NCBI GenBank assembly: GCA_963668015.2
Contig: CAXXCR010000003.1
Span: 43,730-107,729 of the forward strand
DNA: 64,000 nt
DNA from: Ilyobacter_A sp963668015
GTDB lineage: Bacteria > Fusobacteriota > Fusobacteriia > Fusobacteriales > Fusobacteriaceae
Reading direction: 5' to 3'
The notes under the pieces are model-generated. The model searched no databases. It saw only the letters and a program-made list of their open reading frames with translations, and had not been told where the DNA came from. Below, piece after piece: positions 37,049 through 45,273 of the stretch; position 1 is the first letter of the stretch; every line of letters starts with the position of its first letter. The translations under genes were made by a program, and so were the position numbers.

Positions 37049-37470
37049 TCATGAAAAGCAGATTATTAGAATTTATTTTTGTTTCTTAACAGGAAATCAA
37101 AGCATTTTCTGATTAAGCTAGAATTAAAAAAAAATAAAAAAAAATAAATCTTAAACTTTTTTGTTTTGACAAAACTTCACCAGTGTCAAAAAAATAGGAT
37201 TTTTGACCAAAGCTCGGTCTAAAAAGTACCAAAAAATAATACCTATTCATAATATATATGGGTAGATTGATAAAATAAATTATGATAATGGGTATTTATG
37301 GGATAAACTTGTCTTGAAATGATATTTAGAGGAAATTTAGAAGATGGACAGTATAAAGACAAGCTGGTATTTTCTAAGCGGCAGCTAATTTTCATTTCCT
37401 AAGGGCGAGTAATAAAATACTTCATATTAATGAGTATAATTTAACAAAAATAGGGAGAGGTGGATTTTTA
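37049..37470. other. Long leader/regulatory region upstream of the porin-like gene
   Basis: It contains an 8-bp perfect inverted repeat TTTTGACA-N12-TGTCAAAA (37164-37191), whose left arm includes a -35-like TTGACA, and a further half-site TTTTTGACC near 37200. No clean -10 could be matched to it. A TATAAT at about 37435 lies too close to the gene to be an obvious promoter. No coding frame is seen. Confidence 0.4.
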
Positions 37471-38289
37471 ATGAAAAGATTTTCAACTTTACTAGCAGGA
37501 CTATTACTAGTAGGAGCGGTGGCAAGCGCGGCTGACTACTCAGCAACATCAGAAGTTACTTACAAAAACGAAGGTGGCGGAGACGCTCACATAATCGACG
37601 TTGACGTAGCAAAAGGTTTCATGGCACTTGGAGAAGCTACTACTTTCACATTCGAAGTAAGTAAAGAGTTCGAAGAAAAAGGTGACGGAGAAACTAGAGA
37701 AGACGAATTCAAATTAGTAAGAAGATTACCATCTATGGACATAGCTGGAAAAACTTTCTCAAACGAGGTATCGTTAGGATTAGTTTTAAAAGAAGATAAT
37801 TCAGGAACAGCTTCTACAGAAGATAAAAAGTTAACTTATGTAACTGGAACTGATATAATGGGTATGTCTACAGACTTAGAATTATTAGGTGCTTTAGATG
37901 ACGATGACAACGACACTTACGAAGCAAACTTATACTTAGGTAACTCTTTCGGAGAAAACTGGAGTCTTTCAGTAGAGCTTTATAACGCATACGCAAATGA
38001 CGGAGAGCACACTTTCTCATACGAAAACTACTTAAACTACAACATGGATCTTGGTGCTGGATTCGCATTCAACACTGAGTTCTCATTAAACGGTGGAGAG
38101 TACAAAGATGCAACATTCTACGCTGCACCAAAAATCAGCTACTCTTACTCTGTAAACGATGAAGTAACATTCTTCTCTGCAGTAGTATACGAAGCATTCA
38201 AAGCTTCAACTGACGATATCTTCGACGAAGACTTCGATCAAGTTGACGGAAACGCAGAATTCTCACTTGGATTCTCTTACTCAAAATAA
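37471..38289 (+). CDS. Outer-membrane beta-barrel (porin-like) protein
   Basis: The N-terminus MKRFSTLLAGLLLVGAVASAADYS is a clear signal peptide with cleavage after ASA. The mature part, about 250 residues, shows alternating polar/aromatic strands (for example NYNMDLGAGFAFNTEFSLNG and APKISYSYSVNDEVTFFSAVVYEA) and ends NAEFSLGFSYSK, the pattern of a small outer-membrane barrel. Acidic loops are frequent. The codon set is that of highly expressed genes. No specific porin family is recognised; it stands alone with its own strong terminator. Confidence 0.75.
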   Translation: MKRFSTLLAGLLLVGAVASAADYSATSEVTYKNEGGGDAHIIDVDVAKGFMALGEATTFTFEVSKEFEEKGDGETREDEFKLVRRLPSMDIAGKTFSNEVSLGLVLKEDNSGTASTEDKKLTYVTGTDIMGMSTDLELLGALDDDDNDTYEANLYLGNSFGENWSLSVELYNAYANDGEHTFSYENYLNYNMDLGAGFAFNTEFSLNGGEYKDATFYAAPKISYSYSVNDEVTFFSAVVYEAFKASTDDIFDEDFDQVDGNAEFSLGFSYSK

Positions 38290-38303
38290 TAAGTTAGATA
38301 TCA

Positions 38304-38328
38304 GGGCCGCTTAAGCGGCCCTTTTTTT
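38304..38328 (+). terminator. Terminator after the porin-like gene
   Basis: The perfect palindrome GGGCCGCTTAAGCGGCCC (38304-38321) is followed by a T-run. Confidence 0.9.
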
Positions 38329-38408
38329 ATGCAAAAATAAGTTCGTTAAGTGGAAAAGATAGTTCTAGGACTCGGTCAATATTTAAAATTTTGCTATTTA
38401 AGACACAA

Positions 38409-38690
38409 TGAATTATTGATTTTCTTTAAAAACCTTTTTGGGACACAGAGTTTCACAGAGATTTAAAACAAGAGCTGCACAGAGAAAATCTTTTAAATTA
38501 AAAAAATTATTCTTTGTCACGAATTACACGAATCGCACAAATCATATAAAAACTAAAAGTTTCGACTTATTCTCTGTGAAACTTACTTCTTTCCTATGTG
38601 TCACTCTGTGACCAAGGTTTTAATCTTTTTGTTCGTGTATATTAGTGAGATTCGTGTCCAAAAAAGCTTTTTGAACAAAGTCAGTATCCT
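38409..38690 (+). repeat. Interspersed noncoding repeat, copy C
   Basis: Same orientation as copy A: GGACACAGAGTTTCACAGAG, then GTCACGAATTACACGAAT-cgcacaaat, then CTCTGTGAAACTTAC..CACTCTGTGACC, then GTTCGTG..ATTAGTGAGATTCGTG. It has an extra GAGCTGCACAGAG insertion near 38471 that copy E also carries. Downstream, 38691-38886 is AT-rich with nothing recognised. Confidence 0.88.
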
Positions 38691-38886
38691 ATGTTGATTT
38701 AAAAAAAAGAAATTACCTTATAAAGCATAAATTTTTCTTAATTATAGACAGCGGCCTTCTGCGCAGCTTTTTTTACTGGGATAAGGGTAAAAATATATAT
38801 TTTTAATCTATTAGATATATAAAAAAAATACATCGCTTTAGACACCAAAAACACGGCGGCTAACGTCTGGCAGAGAATATTTTCCT

Positions 38887-38915
38887 TTTACAAAATTATA
38901 AAAATGAGATATAAT
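38887..38915 (+). promoter_or_regulatory. Promoter of nrdJ
   Basis: TTTACA (38887-38892), 17 bp and TATAAT (38910-38915) predict a start near 38922, upstream of both NrdR-like boxes. Confidence 0.75.
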
Positions 38916-38939
38916 ATATATTGTGATTAATAGAAGAGA

Positions 38940-38985
38940 ACACAATATAGTGTGTGTGATTGTCGGGAAATAACTATATATAGTG
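38940..38985. promoter_or_regulatory. Pair of NrdR-like boxes in the nrdJ leader
   Basis: ACACAATATAGTGT (38940-38953) and aACTATATATAGTGg (core 38973-38984) resemble the NrdR consensus ACACTATATATAGTGT. The second is nearly perfect; the first is two bases short in the middle. Their centres are 32 bp apart, about three helical turns, the spacing expected for cooperative NrdR binding. Both lie after the predicted transcript start. Confidence 0.7.
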
Positions 38986-38998
38986 GGGTGGTGAGGTT

Positions 38999-41224
38999 TT
39001 GAATTTACATGAGTGGTTAGGTAAAGAAAATGAATTAGGTTATGCTATATGGGAAAACAAATACCAAAATGACGGTGAGAGTTTTGAGCAGTGGCTGGAA
39101 AGAGTGTCCGGCGGGAATGAGACTCTGAAGTCTATGATACTCAATAAGGAGTTCATATTCGGAGGAAGGATACTTGCCAACAGAGGCCTTAATGATATAG
39201 AGGGTAGAAAAATAACTTATTCAAACTGCTATGTGATAAAAAAGCCTGAGGATAACCTGGAATCAATATTTGATGCCGCTAAAAAGCTGGCAAGAACATT
39301 TTCATACGGTGGAGGATGCGGAGTTGATATTTCCAACCTAAGACCGAAAGGTTCACAGGTAAAGAATGCTGCCAGGGAGACCACTGGAGCAGTTTCTTTT
39401 ATGGATCTGTACAATCTTACCACAGATATAATAGGACAAAACGGTAGACGTGGAGCCTTAATGCTTTCAATGGATATAAACCATCCAGATGTGAGCGAGT
39501 TTATAAAAATTAAATCTGATTTGAATAAAATAAAAAAAGCGAACCTTTCTGTAAGGGTAGACGATAAATTTATGAGAGCTGTGGAGGAAGACAAGGTATA
39601 CAAAACAGAGTTCTTTGTTGGAGACACAGGCGAAGTAATAGAAAACGAGGTAAACGCAAGAAAGCTTTTTAAGGAACTTGCATACCAAAACTGGAACTTC
39701 GCAGAACCAGGGGTGCTTTTCTGGGATAACATATGTAACTGGAACCTTTTAAGTGAGGATGACGAGTTTGAGTACGACGGAGTAAATCCTTGTGCAGAGG
39801 AACCGCTTCCGGCTGGAGGTAGCTGTTTGCTGGGTAGCCTTATACTTCCAAGCTTTGTTGAAGCTGGAGTATTTAACTTTGAAAGGCTCGAAGGGACAGT
39901 GAGGAACTCTGTAAGAGCTTTAAATGATGTGTTGGACGAAGGACTCCCGTTACACCCTCTGGAAGAGCAGCAGGAGTCTGTGAAAGACTGGAGACAGATC
40001 GGTCTTGGGATATTAGGTGTGGGAGACATGCTGATACACCTTGGAATAAGATATGGGTCGCAGGAGTCCCTTGAATTCTGTGAAAAGATAGCAAGAACTA
40101 TAATAGACATATCTATAAACGAGAGTGCAATACTGGCAAAGGAAAAGGGGGCTTACCCTAAATTTAAGAAAGACAAGGTGCTTTCCTCTCCTTTCTTAAA
40201 GGAAAACGCAAGTGAAGAAACGATAAAGGCAGTAGAAGAGCATGGCCTTAGAAATTCGCAGCTTTTAACAATTGCACCTACAGGAAGCATAGGAACAATG
40301 CTACAGATGTCTACGGGGATAGAACCCAACTTTGCTTTCTCGTTTACCAGAAAAACTGAAAGCCTGCACGGAGAAGATGTGTACTACAAGGTATACGTAC
40401 CTATAGCTAAAGAGTATATGGAAAAAAACGGTATTGAGCATGAAGAGGAGCTGCCGGCATTTTTCGTAACAGCACAGAATTTAAACCCTATAGAGAGGGT
40501 TAAAATGCAGGGTATCTGGCAGAAAAGGATAGACGCGAGCATATCTTCAACAGTTAATATGGTCAATGAGACAAGTGTGGAAGAGGTTGAAAATGTATAT
40601 TTAGAGGCCTGGAAAAACGGGCTTAAGGGTTTAACGGTGTACAGGTCCGGTTGTGCCAGAGAGGCCATACTTACAGTAGGGGAACAAGAAGAGGAGCAGA
40701 CAAATGAACTTAACAGGGGTGAACTTAAACCGATAGCAGACGATACGGTTTATTACCCAAAAGCCCTGAGAATAGGTTGTGGAAAATTAAAACTTATGAT
40801 AGGATATTCCGATGAACAGAAAAGAATACAGGATTTATATGCAATAAGAAGCGGACAGGGAGGGTGTGAAAAGAACATCCAATCAACAGCAATCTATATG
40901 TCTGGTATGCTGAGGCTCGGAGGGAACATCTTCATGCTGGAAAAGGCTATAGAGGGTATCAGCGCCTGCAACTCTTTTGCCATGTCAAGGGGTAGAGGAG
41001 AAAATGTATCCAAGGGGACTACGTGCTCATCTGCAATACTATATGCTTTGAAAGAGTTTGAACAGCAGAAAGGCCTGAACGACTATGTAAAAGCCGAGAA
41101 GCTGAAGCTGGTTGCAGAAGCCAGAGAGCAGAACAAGGTTATCTGCCCGGAATGCGGAGAGGAACTTGAAATTTCCGGGGGATGCTACTCTTGCAGAAGC
41201 TGTGGATACTCTAAGTGCGATTAG
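38999..41224 (+). CDS. nrdJ: Adenosylcobalamin-dependent ribonucleotide reductase (class II)
   Basis: This enzyme makes deoxyribonucleotides with B12 as radical source, independent of oxygen. The 741-residue protein includes the barrel motif NPCAEEPLPAGGSC with the catalytic Cys/Glu, QNGRRGALMLSMDINHPDV, APTGSIGTMLQMSTGIEPNFA and a C-terminal Cys-rich tail (CPECGEEL..CYSCRSCGYSKCD) for disulfide exchange or zinc. The TTG start at 38999 follows GGGGTGGTGAGG. It is followed by dut after 8 bp. Control by NrdR is likely from the boxes upstream. Confidence 0.93.
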   Translation: MNLHEWLGKENELGYAIWENKYQNDGESFEQWLERVSGGNETLKSMILNKEFIFGGRILANRGLNDIEGRKITYSNCYVIKKPEDNLESIFDAAKKLARTFSYGGGCGVDISNLRPKGSQVKNAARETTGAVSFMDLYNLTTDIIGQNGRRGALMLSMDINHPDVSEFIKIKSDLNKIKKANLSVRVDDKFMRAVEEDKVYKTEFFVGDTGEVIENEVNARKLFKELAYQNWNFAEPGVLFWDNICNWNLLSEDDEFEYDGVNPCAEEPLPAGGSCLLGSLILPSFVEAGVFNFERLEGTVRNSVRALNDVLDEGLPLHPLEEQQESVKDWRQIGLGILGVGDMLIHLGIRYGSQESLEFCEKIARTIIDISINESAILAKEKGAYPKFKKDKVLSSPFLKENASEETIKAVEEHGLRNSQLLTIAPTGSIGTMLQMSTGIEPNFAFSFTRKTESLHGEDVYYKVYVPIAKEYMEKNGIEHEEELPAFFVTAQNLNPIERVKMQGIWQKRIDASISSTVNMVNETSVEEVENVYLEAWKNGLKGLTVYRSGCAREAILTVGEQEEEQTNELNRGELKPIADDTVYYPKALRIGCGKLKLMIGYSDEQKRIQDLYAIRSGQGGCEKNIQSTAIYMSGMLRLGGNIFMLEKAIEGISACNSFAMSRGRGENVSKGTTCSSAILYALKEFEQQKGLNDYVKAEKLKLVAEAREQNKVICPECGEELEISGGCYSCRSCGYSKCD

Positions 41225-41232
41225 GAGGAATA

Positions 41233-41673
41233 ATGGAAAAAGTAAAAATAAAGGTAGTTATCGAAAATGGAGTGGAGCACCCGAAGTATATGACGAGTGG
41301 CTCTGCTGGGATGGATATAAGGGCACACATAGAAGACAGTGTGACCCTTAAGCCCCTTGAGAGAAAGCTGATTTCAAGCGGGATAAGAATGGAGATACCG
41401 GAAGGCTATGAGGTCCAGGTAAGGCCTAGAAGCGGTTTGGCCTTTAAGCACGGGTTGACTGTCTTGAACTCGCCTGGAACGGTAGACAGCGACTACAGAG
41501 GGGATGTAGGGGTTATACTTGTAAATCTGAGCAACGAGGACTATACTGTCAGTCCGGGAGAGAGGATAGCCCAGCTTGTGGTGAACAAAGTGGCACAGGC
41601 GGAGCTTATCGAGGTAGAAGAACTTAATGAAACAGAGAGAAATTCAGGTGGCTTCGGCCATACCGGAAAATAG
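41233..41673 (+). CDS. dut: dUTP diphosphatase
   Basis: This trimeric dUTPase of 146 residues supplies dUMP and keeps uracil out of DNA. The five motifs are in order: SGSAGMDIRA, RPRSGLA, NSPGTVDSDYRGDVGVIL, GERIAQLV and the C-terminal GGFGHTGK. The frame begins at 41215 inside nrdJ, but ATG 41233 after TTAGGAGGAATA is the start. It is co-transcribed with nrdJ, a sensible pairing for DNA precursor supply, and is followed directly by a terminator. Confidence 0.95.
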   Translation: MEKVKIKVVIENGVEHPKYMTSGSAGMDIRAHIEDSVTLKPLERKLISSGIRMEIPEGYEVQVRPRSGLAFKHGLTVLNSPGTVDSDYRGDVGVILVNLSNEDYTVSPGERIAQLVVNKVAQAELIEVEELNETERNSGGFGHTGK

Positions 41674-41697
41674 AGTGGTGGCCACCACTCTTTTTTA
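41672..41697 (+). terminator. Terminator between dut and nrdD
   Basis: The perfect palindrome AGAGTGGTGGCCACCACTCT (41672-41691) with a T-run separates nrdJ-dut from nrdD. nrdD's own promoter within the next 40 bp is not obvious, so partial read-through is possible. Confidence 0.85.
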
Positions 41698-41734
41698 TGG
41701 GGCAGAGAACAAAAGTACAGAGAGGGAGAAATTG

Positions 41735-44107
41735 ATGAAGGTAGTAAAGAGAGATGGGAAACAAGTTGATTTTAATTCGGAGAGGATAATAAACGCCATA
41801 AGCCTTGCTGAGAATGTGACAAACGTGGAAGTGCCAGCTGAATTCAAAGCTGAGATATCTGAAAAGATAGAGAAGACAGCCGCTGAAAAGATCCACGTGG
41901 AGGAGATACAGAACATAGTGGAAGAGTATCTTATGAAATCTTATCCAGAGGTGGCGAAAAAATATATACTTTACAGGGAAAAAAGAACCCTCGAAAGGGA
42001 GAAAAAATCTGATCTCGTAAAAACCTATAACGAGATAGTTAACATAGAAGACACTGATATAAAAAATGAGAATGCGAATATGAACGGAAACACACCTGCA
42101 GGTCAGATGATGAAATTTGCAAGTGAGGTCGCAAAAGATTACACACATAAATTTTTACTGAAAGAGGAATTTTCAAGGGCTCATAAAGATGGGTTGATAC
42201 ACATACATGATCTGGACTATATGCCGAGCAAAACACTTACTTGTGTTCAGTATGATTTGGAGGAGATATTCAAAGACGGATTTGACACAAGAAACGGTCA
42301 TATGAGGGAGCCGCAGTCGATCTCTACGTACGCAGAGCTTGCTGCTATAATCTTTCAGACTAACCAAAATGAGATGCATGGAGGGCAGGCAGTTCCTGCA
42401 TTGGATTTCTTCCTGGCACCGGGAGTTTTGAAATCATATAAAAAATATTTTGCAAAATCAATAGTGAGCAATATAGATTTTGCACTTGACCAAGAGCTGG
42501 ACAAAAATGAGGTAAAAGGCTGCATAGATGAAAATGTACACTCAATAGAAACCAGTGAAGCTGAATTGGAAATATTGAGCAAGTTTGTAGCAGAAAAAGT
42601 TGGCGATTTTGAGCTTAGCAGAAAAGTGGTTTTCAAGGCTGCTAAAATGGCCTATGCAGACACTAAAAAAGAGACTTACCAGGCGCTTGAGGGGTTTGTT
42701 CACAACTTGAATACCCAGCATTCAAGAGGAGGAAACCAGGTAGTATTCAGTTCTGTAAACTACGGGACAGATACATCTCCAGAAGGAAAAATGGTTGTAA
42801 TGGGTATACTAGATGCAACTGAAAGAGGTCTTGGGCAAGGAGAAACCCCGATATTCCCTATACAGATATTAAAGGTAAAAGATGGGGTAAGTTATAGCGA
42901 TGAAGACTTTGAAAAAGCTGTGGGGGACATAGAAGCTGCTGTCAATGGCCAACTGGAGTACAAGGCCACAAACTTTGACTTATTTGTAAGATCGTGCGAA
43001 GTAACCTCTAAAAGACTTTTCCCTAACTTTTTGTTTTTGGATACAGAATTTAATGAAAATGATGTTTGGGATCCGAGTGACCCGGATAGATGGAAACATG
43101 AAGTTGCCACAATGGGATGCAGAACCAGAGTTTTCGACAATGTAAACGGAGATAAAACTAGTATAGGTAGAGGTAACCTCTCGTTTACATCTATGAACCT
43201 GCCTAGATTGGCTATACTAGCAAGATTAGATGCAGAGGAGAAATATACAGACAAAGATGAAGTGGAAAAATATGCATTGGAAAAATTTTATTCAAGCATA
43301 GAGGAAACTTCAAAACTAGTTGCGGAGCAGCTATATGAAAGATATTTGTTCCAAAGAACAGCTGTAGTTAAGCAGTTTCCATTTATGTTGAACAATAATA
43401 TCTGGAAAGGCGGGAAAGATCTAGGTCTTAACGACAGGATAGATGATATAGTGAAACAGGGAACCCTGGGAATTGGATTTATAGGGCTGGCGGAAGCTCT
43501 TAAAATGTTAATAGGGGAACACCATGGAGAAAGCCAAAGAGCGCAGGAAATAGGCCTGGAAACAGTAAAAATAATGAATAAGATATCAAGTGATTACAAA
43601 CAAAGGCACAGTCTGAACTATGCGGTTTTGGGCACTCCTGCAGAAGGATTAAGCGGACGTTTCACAATGATAGACAAGAAAAAGTTTGGTGTAATAGAAG
43701 GAGTCAACGACAAGGAATACTATACCAACTCAAACCATATACCGGTTCACTACAGCATAAATGCGTTTGAAAAAATAAAGAGAGAGGCTCCGTATCATCA
43801 GCTGACACTTGGAGGTCACATAACGTATATAGAGCTCGATTCTGAAGCAAAGAAAAACCTTATAGCGGTTATGAAAATAGTTAGGGAGATGTATAGACAG
43901 GGAGTGGGATACGGGTCAATAAACCATCCTGTTGACAGATGTAGAGAGTGCGGATACATGGGAATAATTCATGAAGCTTGTCCTAAATGCAGCGGAGATA
44001 ATGTAAGCAGAACCAGAAGAATAACAGGATACCTTGTTGGAAGCTTGGAAAACTGGAATTCATACAAGCAAGCAGAGGAAAGAGACAGGATAAAACATTC
44101 GGTATAA
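41735..44107 (+). CDS. nrdD: Anaerobic ribonucleoside-triphosphate reductase (class III)
   Basis: This is an oxygen-sensitive glycyl-radical reductase. The N-terminal ATP-cone is MKVVKRDGKQVDFNSERIINAI. The C-terminal zinc site is CRECGY..HEACPKCSGD, and the radical glycine is Gly765 in RRITGYLVGSL, 26 residues from the end. The 790-residue length is normal. The frame opens at 41627 within dut, but ATG 41735 after AGAGGGAG is the start. Its activase nrdG lies 616 bp downstream, separated by a terminator and a repeat element. Confidence 0.95.
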   Translation: MKVVKRDGKQVDFNSERIINAISLAENVTNVEVPAEFKAEISEKIEKTAAEKIHVEEIQNIVEEYLMKSYPEVAKKYILYREKRTLEREKKSDLVKTYNEIVNIEDTDIKNENANMNGNTPAGQMMKFASEVAKDYTHKFLLKEEFSRAHKDGLIHIHDLDYMPSKTLTCVQYDLEEIFKDGFDTRNGHMREPQSISTYAELAAIIFQTNQNEMHGGQAVPALDFFLAPGVLKSYKKYFAKSIVSNIDFALDQELDKNEVKGCIDENVHSIETSEAELEILSKFVAEKVGDFELSRKVVFKAAKMAYADTKKETYQALEGFVHNLNTQHSRGGNQVVFSSVNYGTDTSPEGKMVVMGILDATERGLGQGETPIFPIQILKVKDGVSYSDEDFEKAVGDIEAAVNGQLEYKATNFDLFVRSCEVTSKRLFPNFLFLDTEFNENDVWDPSDPDRWKHEVATMGCRTRVFDNVNGDKTSIGRGNLSFTSMNLPRLAILARLDAEEKYTDKDEVEKYALEKFYSSIEETSKLVAEQLYERYLFQRTAVVKQFPFMLNNNIWKGGKDLGLNDRIDDIVKQGTLGIGFIGLAEALKMLIGEHHGESQRAQEIGLETVKIMNKISSDYKQRHSLNYAVLGTPAEGLSGRFTMIDKKKFGVIEGVNDKEYYTNSNHIPVHYSINAFEKIKREAPYHQLTLGGHITYIELDSEAKKNLIAVMKIVREMYRQGVGYGSINHPVDRCRECGYMGIIHEACPKCSGDNVSRTRRITGYLVGSLENWNSYKQAEERDRIKHSV

Positions 44108-44149
44108 GGATAGGCGTTGAGTTTGGAATTTAAACTGTTTAATTTTATG

Positions 44150-44196
44150 GAGCTTTGCAGGATTAGCTGCAGAGCTCTATTTTACCTTTTTATTTT
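44150..44196 (+). terminator. Terminator after nrdD
   Basis: GAGCTTTGCAG (44150-44160) pairs with CTGCAGAGCTC (44167-44177), one G-U wobble, followed by T-rich sequence. Confidence 0.8.
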
Positions 44197-44204
44197 GATA
44201 CAAT

Positions 44205-44664
44205 AAATTACGGATCTTACTTCCTTTTCATCAAGGAAAAGGAAGTAACAAAGAAAAATTAAGCCCTACTCTTGCCCAAGCTAAAACATAATAAATTTTA
44301 CTAAAAATACAAAACTTGCTATCGCTCAAACATTGTATTTCCTTAACGTAAAATTAATTATGTTTCTTTACGCTTGTTCTACGAAATGGGCTGAAACAAA
44401 AGCTTTCAAAGCATTTGAATCTTAACCCATGTAAAAACTTCCGTTAAGAAATCATCTTTTAAAATCCACTTTCATTGAAATAAAGAGGCTCACTGACTAT
44501 ATTTCAAGAGAAAGTTAGTTCGGAAGTGAGTAGACTTAGAAAATAATGAGAGAAACGGATATATTTTCTAGTCCTTGTAAAATTTATTTTTACAAGTTTC
44601 ATTAATCTTATGGGTGTCATTTCTTTGCTTGACCAAAGAAAGTACGGAAATTCAATATTTTATT
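44205..44664. repeat. Structured 460-bp intergenic element between nrdD and nrdG
   Basis: It opens with AAATTACGGATCTTA, also found at the left edge of repeat copy E, and a 13-bp hairpin (44217-44229 / 44236-44248). Next is a nested set of helices: AGCCC/GGGCT (44262, 44388), AAGC/GCTT (44278, 44372), an 18-bp pair with one mismatch (44284-44301 / 44348-44365) and AAATACAA/TTGTATTT (44305, 44333). Two more hairpins follow (CTTGTAAAA/TTTTACAAG; TTTCTTTG/CAAAGAAA at 44620-44641). It closes with GAAATTCAATATTTTATT, identical to the right end of copy F. No coding frame is seen. Confidence 0.75.
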
Positions 44665-44723
44665 CGATATAGGCAACAGTTTAACTTAGCTGTTGAGTTT
44701 ATGCTATTTTGGAAAGGAAGTAA

Positions 44724-45239
44724 ATGAGGATACTTAAGATATACAGAGAAACAACTGCAGACGGTCCAGGGTTCAGGTACTCCATATATTTTTCTGGATG
44801 CCTGCACAGTTGTCCCGGCTGCCATAACGAGGAATCCTGGGGATTCGAAAACGGCAGCAAAGTGGACAGAGAATCGCTAGAAAAAATTATAGACGAAATA
44901 AATTCAAACCCTATGCTGGATGGTATAACTATTAGCGGAGGAGACCCTATGTTTTCTGCAGAGGAGCTTCTGCCTTTTTTGAAGGAGTTGAAGCAGAGAA
45001 CGGGGAAACCTATATGGTGTTACACAGGGTTTAGCATAGAAGAGTTGGAAAATAACAGAAATAAAAATCAGTCTTGTTCGGCCAGGTGGGAGTGTCTTAA
45101 TTATATAGATGTCCTGGTTGACGGGAAATTTATAGAAGAACTGTACGATCCGGAACTCTATTATAGGGGGTCTAGAAACCAGAGAATAATAGGGGTCAAG
45201 GAGTATTTAGAAGAGAAAAAAATTATAACGATATATTAA
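44724..45239 (+). CDS. nrdG: Anaerobic ribonucleotide reductase activating protein
   Basis: This radical-SAM activase installs the glycyl radical on NrdD. The cluster motif is CLHSCPGC (Cys26, Cys30, Cys33), preceded by ADGPGFRYSIYFSGC, and ITISGGDPMF follows. At 171 residues it is the normal size. The ATG follows GGAAAGGAAG. It is separated from nrdD by a terminator and a repeat element, so it probably relies on its own promoter, which I could not pin down. Confidence 0.94.
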   Translation: MRILKIYRETTADGPGFRYSIYFSGCLHSCPGCHNEESWGFENGSKVDRESLEKIIDEINSNPMLDGITISGGDPMFSAEELLPFLKELKQRTGKPIWCYTGFSIEELENNRNKNQSCSARWECLNYIDVLVDGKFIEELYDPELYYRGSRNQRIIGVKEYLEEKKIITIY

Positions 45240-45270
45240 AAAAGGATGGTGCCAATTTGGCACCATCCTT
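45239..45270. terminator. Bidirectional terminator between nrdG and the pyrophosphatase gene
   Basis: GGATGGTGCCAA pairs with TTGGCACCATCC with A and T runs on either side; it serves two converging genes. Confidence 0.88.
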
Positions 45271-45273
45271 TTT

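Noticed and set aside
38922..38998. Cobalamin riboswitch before the B12-dependent reductase
   Set aside because: The leader is only about 75 nt and has no B12-box-like sequence; NrdR-like palindromes explain it better.
39229..40110. Long minus-strand frame inside nrdJ
   Set aside because: Antisense shadow of a conserved gene; product is serine-rich without motifs.
44205..44664. Group II intron or retron
   Set aside because: No reverse transcriptase or domain V-like hairpin was found; the element is too short and its ends match other intergenic repeats.
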